This document shows positions 1-8,061 of a stretch of 64,000 nucleotides of DNA, piece by piece (the stretch's first letter is position 1; the number at the start of each line of letters is the position of its first letter). The stretch lies in contig CAMNFS010000003.1 of NCBI GenBank assembly GCA_946537255.1, forward strand, positions 21,761-85,760, written 5' to 3'. The DNA comes from an uncultured Erysipelotrichaceae bacterium. GTDB lineage: Bacteria > Bacillota_I > Bacilli_A > Erysipelotrichales > Erysipelotrichaceae. A model generated the notes under the pieces. That model ran no database searches and was not told where the DNA came from. It worked only from the letters and a program-made list of their open reading frames with translations. Both the position numbers and the translations under genes were made by a program.

Positions 1-1428
1 GAATCGGCGGTTCTTCTGAAAAACGAAAAGGAACTTCCGTTAAAAAAGCATGATACGATCGCTCTGATCGGCGCCTTTGCCAAAACGCCGCGGATTCAGG
101 GGGCAGGCAGTTCCAGTGTCAATACAAATGACAGAGACTGTCTGTATGATGTCATGAAGGAAAAAAACGTGCTGTTTTCCTATGCGGCAGGATATCATAT
201 TCATACCCATGTGACTGACCTGATTCTGGAGGAACAGGCGGTTCTGCTCGCTTCCAGGGCATCGCATGTTGTAGTTGTGCTGGGACTTACGGAAGGGGAT
301 GAGGCGGAAGGATATGACCGCACCTCCATGCGTCTTCCGGCCAATCAGCTTCATCTTCTGGATGCGCTCATCCTGCACAGCCGGAATATTACGGTTGTCC
401 TGGAGACCGGCGCTCCGGTGGAACTGCCGTTTCGAAACCGCGTGCAGGCCATTCTCTGCATGTATCTTTCCGGCTGCCGTTCCGGACTCGCGCTGTATCG
501 GCTGCTGTTTGGACTGGCCAATCCATGCGGACATCTCGCGGAAACCTGGCCCGAGAAGGCAGAGGATGTCCCATGTGCCGATACCTTTTCCTCGGATCTC
601 TATCAGAGTGAATACCGGGAATCGATTTTCTCCGGCTACCGCTATTATGACCGGACCGAAACAGCACCGGCTTATGCCTTCGGACACGGGCTGTCCTACA
701 GTGAGTTTGCGTACCTGGATCTGACCGTGCGGCGAAGCGGCAATGCGGTGAAGGTCATGGTCAGGGTCAGAAATACGGGCAGTCGGGCAGGCAAGGAGAT
801 TGTTCAGATCTATGTGGGCATGCCGGACTCCCTGATCGAAAGACCGGTAAGGGAACTGAAAGGCTTTGCGCCGGTGTTTCTGCAGCCTGGTGAAACAAAA
901 GAAGTGCATGTCACGATTGAAGACAAGGAATTTGCCTATTATGACGTGTCCCTGCATGAATGGAAAACGGAACGGGGGAAATACCGGATCCATGCAGGAA
1001 GGGCAAGTGATGATCTGCGGCTCTATGCAGATATCGTCATCAACGGAACAGATCGTCCTTTTTCAGCGATTCCGGCTGGTTATGTCTCAAAGGAAAAGCC
1101 AGCCGGCGCGCTTGCACGCGAAGATTTTGAAAAAGTGCTTGGTCATGCCGTAACGGATCATTTCAATGACGGACCGTTCACCGCTGACAGCACGATTATG
1201 GAACTGGAAAAGACATTTGCCGGGCGTCAGGCTCTGAAGATCATCCGCTCGGTGCTCAAGCGCCGGGAATTTCCGGGCGTGCGGGATTCGATGGTTTTTG
1301 AGGCTCCGATCCGGAACATGGTATGGATCGGAAGCACCTGGGATACCGTTGACGCGGTTGTGAATTATCTCAATAAGAAAGGATCGCTGCGTACCGTGAT
1401 CCATACCGTGCTTCATAAAGACAGATGA
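1..1428 (+). CDS. Glycoside hydrolase family 3 beta-glucosidase, 5' end outside window
   Basis: The frame is open from the first base, so the start lies upstream; 475 residues are visible. The first residues (ESAVLLKNE...LPL) and the IALIG...GAGSSSVN stretch are typical of the GH3 C-terminal alpha/beta sandwich. The loop near residue 103 (GLTEGDEAEGYDR) is the conserved region that often carries the GH3 acid/base glutamate. A fibronectin-III-like domain follows at about 240-316 (VRVRNTGSRAGKEIVQIYV, ELKGF, LQPGETKEV), then a tail of about 100 residues. The N-terminal barrel with the nucleophile Asp is not in view. Likely cytoplasmic hydrolysis of beta-glucosides. Substrate cannot be judged. 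No strong terminator follows, only a weak AAAAGG/CCTTTT hairpin near 1435-1457. Confidence 0.9.
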   Translation, partial: ESAVLLKNEKELPLKKHDTIALIGAFAKTPRIQGAGSSSVNTNDRDCLYDVMKEKNVLFSYAAGYHIHTHVTDLILEEQAVLLASRASHVVVVLGLTEGDEAEGYDRTSMRLPANQLHLLDALILHSRNITVVLETGAPVELPFRNRVQAILCMYLSGCRSGLALYRLLFGLANPCGHLAETWPEKAEDVPCADTFSSDLYQSEYRESIFSGYRYYDRTETAPAYAFGHGLSYSEFAYLDLTVRRSGNAVKVMVRVRNTGSRAGKEIVQIYVGMPDSLIERPVRELKGFAPVFLQPGETKEVHVTIEDKEFAYYDVSLHEWKTERGKYRIHAGRASDDLRLYADIVINGTDRPFSAIPAGYVSKEKPAGALAREDFEKVLGHAVTDHFNDGPFTADSTIMELEKTFAGRQALKIIRSVLKRREFPGVRDSMVFEAPIRNMVWIGSTWDTVDAVVNYLNKKGSLRTVIHTVLHKDR

Positions 1429-1495
1429 GTCAGTAAAAGGAACCTCTCCCTTTTCTGATCCGGCAGGGCAGCTGGCAGAACGAAGAGATGAAATC

Positions 1496-1531
1496 AAAAA
1501 AAAGTTCCCGGAATAAAGGTCCGGGAGCTTT
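1496..1531 (-). terminator. Rho-independent terminator of proC
   Basis: A nine-pair stem (1503-1511 with 1521-1529, core TCCCGG/CCGGGA) with a nine-base loop lies directly after the proC stop on the minus strand and is followed by a run of T on that strand. A shorter T run on the plus side means it may also stop readthrough from the GH3 gene. Confidence 0.8.
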
Positions 1532-2326
1532 TCAGTACTGTCTGCCAAGTTCCTCAGCCCGCTGAATGCAGGCGGAATCGGCTCTTTCAATTGTTTCCGC
1601 AAAGCTGCTCTGTTTCAGAACCTCGATCGCTTCAATGGTGGTTCCGCCTTTGGAACAGACTTCATCGACAAACTTTGAAATCGGTTTTTCCGGGCTGTTT
1701 CTTAGAAGCAGGCCGCTGCCGATCATGGTTTCAACAAGGAGGTTTCTTGCGTCCGCTTCCGGTATGCCGCGGCGGACCGCGTCTTCAAGCATGCACTGAA
1801 TATAGTAATAGAAATAGGCAGGCGTACTGCCGTTGACCGCGATGATATCACACATGTGGGATTCATCGATCCAGGCCACCGTGCCAAGCTTTGAAAACAG
1901 GGTTTCCGCAAAGAGAATATCTTCTCTGGCGCAGTTGTCACTGTGACAGAGCGCGACCGCGCCGCACCCGATCTGAAGAGGGGTATTGGGCATGGCCCGG
2001 ATTACCGGTACCTCTCCAAGTGCGTCCGTGAAGCGGCGGATCGGAATTCCTGCCGCAATGGTCAGAATGCAGGGCGGGACATGACCCTTCATGTTTTCAA
2101 GAAGACCTGCAATATCCTGCGGTCTTACCGCTGTCAGCACCATGTGACAGGCATCACAGAGGGCGGATTCACTCTCATAAACCGCAAGACCCATGGAGGC
2201 GGCTTCTTCCTTTTTTGCGCTGGATGGATCATAGACACCGATTTCTTCCGGGGGCAGGAAGGTAAGGGATCCTTTCAGAATCGCTCCGCCCATATGGCCC
2301 ATGCCAAGGATACCAAGTTTTTTCAT
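1532..2326 (-). CDS. proC: Pyrroline-5-carboxylate reductase
   Basis: 264 residues, normal for ProC. It reduces 1-pyrroline-5-carboxylate to proline with NAD(P)H, the last step of proline synthesis, in the cytoplasm. The N-terminal Rossmann motif GILGMGHMGGAI is clear. VIRAMPNTPLQIGCGA (about 108-123) and the C-terminal GGTTIEAIEVL (about 229-239) are ProC signatures. Start at 2326 is supported by AGGAG eight bases upstream. The gene stands alone, divergent from priA across a 52-base gap, and ends in its own terminator. Confidence 0.95.
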   Translation of the reverse strand: MKKLGILGMGHMGGAILKGSLTFLPPEEIGVYDPSSAKKEEAASMGLAVYESESALCDACHMVLTAVRPQDIAGLLENMKGHVPPCILTIAAGIPIRRFTDALGEVPVIRAMPNTPLQIGCGAVALCHSDNCAREDILFAETLFSKLGTVAWIDESHMCDIIAVNGSTPAYFYYYIQCMLEDAVRRGIPEADARNLLVETMIGSGLLLRNSPEKPISKFVDEVCSKGGTTIEAIEVLKQSSFAETIERADSACIQRAEELGRQY

Positions 2327-2366
2327 CTGCGATTTCTCCTATGTCATAATCGTACCTCAAATGGAG

Positions 2367-2378
2367 TAGAATATTGTC
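2367..2378 (+). promoter_or_regulatory. -10-like element directly before priA start (possible leaderless start)
   Basis: TAGAAT at 2367-2372 lies six bases before the priA ATG at 2379, so a transcript from it would begin at or next to the start codon. The only SD-like sequence, GGAG at 2363-2366, is 12 bases from the ATG, too far for a good site and upstream of the predicted transcript. No convincing -35 is seen. Confidence 0.35.
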
Positions 2379-4520
2379 ATGTATTTGCTTGAATGCTTTA
2401 TAGAACATCCGGTCCGGACAATTGATCAGACTTTTACCTATTATTCAGAGGAGCCCGTTTCCTCCGGGGTGCGGGTGCAGGTTGATTTCAACGGGCGTAA
2501 GGTTACCGGGTTTGTGGATTCCGTGCAGGAAACGGACGGGGTTCCGGAGGGAATCAAGCCGGTACTTTCGGTTCTGGATCAGGAATCTTTGATCACGGAA
2601 GAACTCCACGCACTTGCCCGGTATATGAAGGACATCACGGTCAGTACGACCATTGCCTGCTATCAGGCGATGCTGCCGGCAAAAATCAAACCCCGCGGGG
2701 AACAGAAAAAAGTGGTTATGGAAACCTGGGCGCTTCCATGCGTGCAGGAGGTGGCGCTGACCCCCAGACAACTGGAGGCGTTTCTGTTTGTTCAGAAGAA
2801 TCAGCCGCTGCTCTATTCAAGGCTGCGCCGCCACTTTCCTTCCCAGGCCAAAGTGCTCGCGGACAAGGGAGCGGTCATTCTGGAACAGAGGGAAAGGCAG
2901 GCGGCACTTCCTGTCTTCAGAGAGATCCATGAAGAGCTGACGCTTACAGAGGACCAAAAGAAAGCGATGGAAGCCATACACAGAAAGCCGGAAGGTGTTT
3001 TTCTTCTGCATGGAATGACCGGCAGCGGCAAGACGGAGATCTACCTTCATCTTGCAAGAGAAGCCCTTCAGGAAGGAAAGCAGGTGCTGATTCTTGTGCC
3101 GGAGATTGCACTGACCCCGCAGATGATTGAACGGGTCAGGTCCCGATTCGGCAGTGCGCTTGCCATTTATCACAGCGGTCTGAATTCTCAGGAAAAATAT
3201 GAACAGTACCGGATGGTACGGATGGGGAAGGCATCCATAGTCGTCGGGACTAGATCTGCAGTCTTCCTTCCGTTTCGCAGCCTTGGACTCATCGTCATGG
3301 ATGAGGAACAGGACAGTTCCTACAAACAGGATTCCCAGCCGGCCTATCACTGCCGGGATATTGCGATATGGCGGGCAGCGTATCATCATTGCCGAATCAT
3401 TCTCGGCAGCGCCACGCCAAGTCTTGAAAGCTATGCCCGGGCCATTCGGAATGTATATACGCTGGTGGAACTTTCCCACCGCGTCAACAGACAGATGCCG
3501 GACATCTCAATCGTCTCTTTGAAAAAGGCCATGCGCAGCGGGGATTCCTATATCATCACAAAGGAACTGGAAGAGAAGATGCGGGCACATCTTGAGGCGC
3601 ACAAGCAGGTGATCCTTCTGCTCAACCGGCGCGGATTTCATACCAGCATGCGCTGCACCTCCTGCGCTCAGCCGCTGAAATGCAGACATTGTGACATTAC
3701 GCTTTCCTACCACCGGAGCAGCCATCAGCTGGTCTGTCACACCTGCGGCTATACAACCCGTTTTCCCAAAGCGTGTCCTTCCTGTGGATCCGTGGAAGGA
3801 TTCTCTGCCTTCGGCTTTGGAACCGAACGGCTTGAGATGGAAGTGAAGAACCGCTTTGAAGGAGTGAAGGTACTGCGGATGGACGCGGATACCGTATCTG
3901 CCAAAAACGGACATGAAAAAATTCTTGGACAGTTCGGCCGTCATGAGGCGGATGTACTGGTAGGGACACAGATGATTGCCAAGGGTCTGGATTACCCGGA
4001 TGTGACCCTGGTTGGAATTCTGAATGGAGATGAGGGACTGCAGCGGACGGACTATCTCTCGTGTGAAATGACGTTTGATCTTCTGATGCAGGCGGCGGGA
4101 CGGGCCGGACGGAGTGAATCCGCCGGTGAGGTTGTGCTGCAGGTCTTTGATCCGGATCATTATGCGGTAAGGGACGCGGCCGCTCAGGATTACCGGTCCT
4201 TTTTTCACCAGGAGATGAGCTACCGGCACGCGGCCAGCCAGCCGCCTTATACGTTTCTGATTGCGCTTACCGTCAGTTCCCTGAAGCAGGACGATGCCGA
4301 GCGGACTGCCCTTAGATGCATGGAAACCCTGAAGGGAGACTTCCGGAAACTCGGAGTGATCCAGCTTCCCAAAAGGCGGGACCGTTTCTATGCCCGTATT
4401 CTTCTGAAAGGAAAGAATCTTGAAGAGATGCGGGCGGCAGTCAGAAACATGTTCACGGAGGAACCATCGCTTTCAAGAAAGGATATTCGGATTGATGTCA
4501 GTCCGATGAATCTCGAATGA
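2379..4520 (+). CDS. priA: Primosomal protein N' (replication restart helicase)
   Basis: 713 residues. A 3'-5' superfamily 2 DNA helicase that rebuilds replication forks by loading the replicative helicase. Visible parts: N-terminal DNA-binding domain (FIEHPVRTIDQTFTYY), Walker A GMTGSGKTEIYL near 212, Walker B VMDEEQDSSYK near 306, GSATPS near 345, and a cysteine-rich zinc region (CTSCAQPLKCRHC, CHTCGY, CPSCGS) at about 428-470. AGRAGR of helicase motif VI follows near 575. First gene of the block that continues with rsmB, whose start overlaps the priA stop by four bases. In Bacillus def and fmt lie between these two genes; here they are missing. Confidence 0.97.
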   Translation: MYLLECFIEHPVRTIDQTFTYYSEEPVSSGVRVQVDFNGRKVTGFVDSVQETDGVPEGIKPVLSVLDQESLITEELHALARYMKDITVSTTIACYQAMLPAKIKPRGEQKKVVMETWALPCVQEVALTPRQLEAFLFVQKNQPLLYSRLRRHFPSQAKVLADKGAVILEQRERQAALPVFREIHEELTLTEDQKKAMEAIHRKPEGVFLLHGMTGSGKTEIYLHLAREALQEGKQVLILVPEIALTPQMIERVRSRFGSALAIYHSGLNSQEKYEQYRMVRMGKASIVVGTRSAVFLPFRSLGLIVMDEEQDSSYKQDSQPAYHCRDIAIWRAAYHHCRIILGSATPSLESYARAIRNVYTLVELSHRVNRQMPDISIVSLKKAMRSGDSYIITKELEEKMRAHLEAHKQVILLLNRRGFHTSMRCTSCAQPLKCRHCDITLSYHRSSHQLVCHTCGYTTRFPKACPSCGSVEGFSAFGFGTERLEMEVKNRFEGVKVLRMDADTVSAKNGHEKILGQFGRHEADVLVGTQMIAKGLDYPDVTLVGILNGDEGLQRTDYLSCEMTFDLLMQAAGRAGRSESAGEVVLQVFDPDHYAVRDAAAQDYRSFFHQEMSYRHAASQPPYTFLIALTVSSLKQDDAERTALRCMETLKGDFRKLGVIQLPKRRDRFYARILLKGKNLEEMRAAVRNMFTEEPSLSRKDIRIDVSPMNLE

Positions 4521-5755
4521 TGACAAATGCTAGAGAATACGCGTGGTCCGTGCTGTGCCGGGTCATGCTGGAACATGGCTACGCCAGTCTGATGCTGCGG
4601 AACATGCCGCAGGATCTTTCCCGTCAGGACCGCGGTCTTGTGACGGAACTTGTCTATGGGACGCTGCGGACATGGAAACTTCTCGAATATCAGAGAAAGG
4701 ATCTTGTGAAAGGACCGGTACGTCCCAGAACGGCGGTGCTTTTGAATCTGTCCGTCTATCAGATCCTGTATCTTTCCAGGGTTCCGGCTTACGCGGCAAT
4801 CGATGAAGCCTGCCGTCTTGCGCCCAAACGGGAAAGGGGATTTGTCAATGCCGTTCTGCGCAGGATTGCCGAGCGTAAGGAAGTACTGCCTCCGGAAGAT
4901 GGAACCCTGGAGCGGCTTTCGATTGTGACTTCCCATCCTCTGTTTGTTCTTAATCTATGGAAGGCACATTACGGAGAGGAAACGGCAAGGGAAATTGCCT
5001 TTCATAATCAGCTGCGGCCTCAGATCTATGGCCGTCTGAATACGCTGAAAGCGGAAAAAAAGGACATTGACTGCCCAAAGATTCACTGGCTGAGTGAAAC
5101 CGCGTTTCGGTATGAGGGGGTGCTTAGCGAAACCGAATGGTTTCAGGAAGGCCTGGTTCTGATCCAGGATTATTCTTCTCAGATGCCGGCTGAATTTCTT
5201 GATGTCCATCCCGGGATGCGGGTTCTGGATGTCTGCGCGGCGCCGGGCACAAAGACACAGCAGATCGCCTGTCTCATGGAAGATCAGGGAGAAATCACCG
5301 CGATGGATCTGTATCAGGAACGGACCGGACTTATGGATCAGCTGATGGAGCGCACGGGCGTTCATATTGTAAGGACATCCACAGGGGATGCGGCGGAAGT
5401 GAACCGTCTCCATGAGCCGGAGAGCTTTGACAGGGTTCTTGCCGATGTGCCGTGTTCCGGTCTGGGAGATCTTTCCCATAAACCAGAGATCCGCTATCAT
5501 GTGACGCCGGAGTCGATAGATGATCTGATCAGAACCCAGAAGGCGATCCTTCACGCGGCAGGACAGATGGTAAAGCCAGGCGGCATACTTGTCTACAGTA
5601 CCTGCACGCTGAACCGCAAGGAAAACGAAGGACAGGTACAGATGTTTCTGAAGGAAAATCCCGCATTCTCTCTGATAAGGGAACGTACTGTTTTTCCGAT
5701 GATGTTTGACAGCGATGGATTCTATATGGCAGCGCTTTCAAAAAATGCGGTGTGA
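4517..5755 (+). CDS. rsmB: 16S rRNA (cytosine-967-C5)-methyltransferase
   Basis: 412 residues. SAM-dependent m5C methylation of 16S rRNA C967. The N-terminal 130 residues are a NusB-like RNA-binding domain (NAREYAWSVLCRVM...YGTLRTW). The methyltransferase domain shows VLDVCAAPGTKT (about 235-246), the PCSGLGD motif with one catalytic cysteine near 314, and YSTCTLNRKEN near 360 with the second. The start ATG overlaps the priA stop (ATGA), implying translational coupling. Confidence 0.95.
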   Translation: MMTNAREYAWSVLCRVMLEHGYASLMLRNMPQDLSRQDRGLVTELVYGTLRTWKLLEYQRKDLVKGPVRPRTAVLLNLSVYQILYLSRVPAYAAIDEACRLAPKRERGFVNAVLRRIAERKEVLPPEDGTLERLSIVTSHPLFVLNLWKAHYGEETAREIAFHNQLRPQIYGRLNTLKAEKKDIDCPKIHWLSETAFRYEGVLSETEWFQEGLVLIQDYSSQMPAEFLDVHPGMRVLDVCAAPGTKTQQIACLMEDQGEITAMDLYQERTGLMDQLMERTGVHIVRTSTGDAAEVNRLHEPESFDRVLADVPCSGLGDLSHKPEIRYHVTPESIDDLIRTQKAILHAAGQMVKPGGILVYSTCTLNRKENEGQVQMFLKENPAFSLIRERTVFPMMFDSDGFYMAALSKNAV

Positions 5756-5769
5756 ATGGTCCGTTTTTC

Positions 5770-5797
5770 TTCACAAACCCATGAAAGCGTTTATAAT
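5770..5797 (+). promoter_or_regulatory. pta promoter with a cre-like CcpA site
   Basis: -35 TTCACA at 5770-5775, 16-base spacer, -10 TATAAT at 5792-5797. The 15 bases at 5781-5795 (ATGAAAGCGTTTATA) fit the catabolite responsive element consensus WTGNAANCGNWNNCW at all fixed positions except one (T for the late C). The site sits in the spacer and -10, a position where binding would normally repress, unlike the upstream activating cre of Bacillus pta. CcpA control is inferred from the match only. Confidence 0.6.
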
Positions 5798-5824
5798 TAA
5801 GAAAAAATGTGAGGTAGGTATACT

Positions 5825-6808
5825 ATGTTTGGTTTTGGTGACATGATTGCTAAGCTGAAGAGAGCTCCGAAACGGATCGTTTTTACAGAAGGCTCCGATC
5901 CTCGGATTCTTGAAGCGGCAAGCCGTCTGCTTGCGAGTTCGTTCCTTCACCCCGTTCTTCTGGGTGATCCTGATGAAATTCATGCGGCGGCAGAAGAAAG
6001 TGGATTCAATATCCGCGGTGCGGAGATAATTGATCCGAAGAAATGGGAGCGCTATGACGAAATGGTTGATCTTTTCGTTGAGCTCCGGAAGAACAAGGGC
6101 ATGACACCGGAAAAGGCAAAGAAGATGCTTGAAGGTGCCAACTATTTCGGAACCATGCTTGTGAAGATGGGCGTTGCGGACTGCCTGCTCGGTGGGGCGA
6201 CATACAGCACAGCGGACACGGTCCGTCCGGCACTTCAGATCATCAAAACAAAGCCGGGGAATACGATTGTCAGCAGCTGCTTCATTCTCGTCCGTCCGTC
6301 CGCTACCGGTGAAAACGAAGTGCTCGCCATGGCCGACTGCGCAATCAACATCAATCCGTCTGAGGATGAACTTGTTGAAATTGCCGGTGAGACCATTGAA
6401 TGCGCGAAGGTGTTCGGTGTTGATCCGAAGGTTGCCTTCCTGTCCTATTCCACACTTGGCTCCGGCAAGGGTGAGGATGTTGAAAAGATGCGCAACGCGG
6501 CAACCAAATGCAAGGCGAAATTCCCGAGCACACCGATCGAAGGTGAACTGCAGTTCGACGCGGCCGTTTCTCCGCGGGTTGCCCGTACCAAGTGCCCGAA
6601 CAACCTTGTGGCAGGTTACGCGAATACCTTTATTTTCCCGGATATCAATGCCGGAAACATCGGTTATAAAATTGCCCAGCGTATGGGTAACTTCGAAGCC
6701 TATGGTCCGATTCTGCTCGGTCTGAACGCGCAGATCAATGACCTCTCCCGCGGCTGCAACGCGCTTGAGGTTTACTCCATGGCAATCATCACCGCTGCTC
6801 TTTCCTGA
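5825..6808 (+). CDS. pta: Phosphate acetyltransferase
   Basis: 327 residues, the usual length of the short Pta form. It converts acetyl-CoA and phosphate to acetyl phosphate, which acetate kinase then uses to make ATP. Signatures: RIVFTEGSDPRILEAA near 18-33, LVKMGVADCLLGGATYST near 111-128, FLSYSTLGSGKGEDVEKM near 204-221, and the C-terminal GNIGYKIAQRMG...GPILLGLNAQINDLSRG. Start supported by GAGGT seven to nine bases upstream. It has its own promoter with a cre-like site. pta is not part of the Bacillus priA-rlmN block, so it appears inserted here. Confidence 0.96.
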   Translation: MFGFGDMIAKLKRAPKRIVFTEGSDPRILEAASRLLASSFLHPVLLGDPDEIHAAAEESGFNIRGAEIIDPKKWERYDEMVDLFVELRKNKGMTPEKAKKMLEGANYFGTMLVKMGVADCLLGGATYSTADTVRPALQIIKTKPGNTIVSSCFILVRPSATGENEVLAMADCAININPSEDELVEIAGETIECAKVFGVDPKVAFLSYSTLGSGKGEDVEKMRNAATKCKAKFPSTPIEGELQFDAAVSPRVARTKCPNNLVAGYANTFIFPDINAGNIGYKIAQRMGNFEAYGPILLGLNAQINDLSRGCNALEVYSMAIITAALS

Positions 6809-6810
6809 TC

Positions 6811-6957
6811 ATGCAGTGCAGAAAATGCGGAAAATCCATTCCTGAATTTGCCGCAAAGTGTCCCTATTGCGGACGCCGCACAGCATATGGCTGGCAGAAA
6901 GAAGGGGAAAAGGCACTGAAGCCGGTGAATGAACTCCTCAAAAAAATCAAAAGATGA
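6811..6957 (+). CDS. Small zinc-ribbon protein (48 residues)
   Basis: An ATG two bases after the pta stop opens a 48-codon frame. The protein begins MQCRKCGKSIPEF and continues CPYCGRR, giving two CxxC pairs 11 residues apart, a rubredoxin-like zinc knuckle, followed by a basic amphipathic tail (ELLKKIKR). Two-base spacing to pta suggests coupled translation. The four cysteines, the clean frame and the terminator straight after it support a real gene. Function unknown; tiny zinc-ribbon proteins of this kind are common in Firmicutes and often nucleic-acid or protein binding. Confidence 0.75.
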   Translation: MQCRKCGKSIPEFAAKCPYCGRRTAYGWQKEGEKALKPVNELLKKIKR

Positions 6958-6983
6958 CCCGCGGCACAAAGCGGGTTTTCTTT
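6957..6983 (+). terminator. Terminator of the pta / zinc-ribbon operon
   Basis: Six-pair stem ACCCGC/GCGGGT (6957-6962 with 6971-6976), eight-base loop, then TTTCTTT. It overlaps the last base of the zinc-ribbon stop codon. Confidence 0.75.
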
Positions 6984-7004
6984 ACGCAGAGTAGGGTCTG
7001 AATA

Positions 7005-7020
7005 TGCTAATATATTAGGC
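7005..7020 (+). promoter_or_regulatory. Extended -10 immediately before rlmN (possible leaderless start)
   Basis: TG-C-TAATAT (7005-7013) is an extended -10. It ends seven bases before the rlmN ATG at 7021, placing transcription start on the start codon. No Shine-Dalgarno sequence precedes the ATG. Confidence 0.45.
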
Positions 7021-8058
7021 ATGCAGACGATTTATGATTTCACGCTGCCGGAAATGGAAGAGATGCTGGCCGGGTATGGACAGAAATCCTACCGGGCAAA
7101 ACAGCTGTATAACTGGCTGTATCGAAAGCGGGTACAGCGTTTTGAGGATATGAGTGATCTTCCGGCCGCTTTGCTTGAGAAGCTGAAGGAGCGGTTTTGC
7201 ATCATGCCGGTAAAACCTCTTGAAAAACAGGTCGCGAAGGATCTGACCGCGAAGTATCTGTTTGAACTGCAGGATGGCTCCACCATTGAAACGGTACTGA
7301 TGCATTTCAGTTTTGGAAAGAGTGTCTGCGTTACCACCCAGGTCGGCTGCAGCATGGGATGCCGGTTCTGCGCTTCCGGACTTCTGAAAAAACAGCGGGA
7401 TCTTACCGCCGGAGAGATTGTCGGTCAGATCATGTATATTCAGCAGGAACTGGACGCGGTGAATGAGCGGGTGGACAATGTGGTTGTCATGGGTACCGGT
7501 GAGCCGTTTGACAACTATGACAATGTGCTGGATTTCTGCGCGGTGATCAACAGTGATCACGGGCTCGCGATCGGAGCACGGCATATTACGATCAGCACCT
7601 GCGGTGTCGTGCCGGGAATCAACCGGTTCGCCGAAGGACATTACCAGTACAATCTCGCGATTTCTCTTCACGCGCCGAATGATGCGCTGCGGAAGGAACT
7701 GATGCCGATTGCCAGAGCCTATTCACTGGATCAGCTGATGGATGCCCTCAAACGCTACAGTGAAGGAAATCATCGCCGGCTCACATTTGAATATATTCTT
7801 CTGAAGAATGTGAACGACAGTGACGCACATGCCATGGAACTTGCGGATCTTATCCGCGGAATGAATGCGTATGTGAACCTGATACCTTATAATGAAGTGA
7901 ATGAGAACGGATTTCATACAACGGATGAAAGACGTTCCCTGCATTTTTATGATGTGCTTATGAAAAATGGCGTAAAAGCGACGCTGCGGAGCCGGCATGG
8001 GGATGATATTGATGCGGCCTGCGGACAGCTGCGGGCACGCCGTGAAGGAATCTTGTAA
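7021..8058 (+). CDS. rlmN: 23S rRNA (adenine-2503-C2)-methyltransferase / tRNA A37 methyltransferase
   Basis: 345 residues. Radical-SAM enzyme that adds a C2 methyl group to A2503 of 23S rRNA, and in some species A37 of tRNAs. The radical-SAM cluster motif is CSMGCRFC near 117-124 within TTQVGCSMGCRFCASG. VVMGTGEPFDNYDNVL near 157-172 and STCGVVPGI near 200 are family signatures. The catalytic C-terminal cysteine is in DIDAACGQLRA near 335. Start at 7021 fits the family N-terminus (YDFTLPEMEEML). It is followed after three bases by prpC and begins the rlmN-prpC-prkC-rsgA-rpe-thiN run. Confidence 0.95.
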   Translation: MQTIYDFTLPEMEEMLAGYGQKSYRAKQLYNWLYRKRVQRFEDMSDLPAALLEKLKERFCIMPVKPLEKQVAKDLTAKYLFELQDGSTIETVLMHFSFGKSVCVTTQVGCSMGCRFCASGLLKKQRDLTAGEIVGQIMYIQQELDAVNERVDNVVVMGTGEPFDNYDNVLDFCAVINSDHGLAIGARHITISTCGVVPGINRFAEGHYQYNLAISLHAPNDALRKELMPIARAYSLDQLMDALKRYSEGNHRRLTFEYILLKNVNDSDAHAMELADLIRGMNAYVNLIPYNEVNENGFHTTDERRSLHFYDVLMKNGVKATLRSRHGDDIDAACGQLRARREGIL

Positions 8059-8061
8059 GGA

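Noticed and set aside
1435..1457. Terminator for the GH3 gene
   Set aside because: Only a six-pair AAAAGG/CCTTTT hairpin without a clear T tract; too weak to list.
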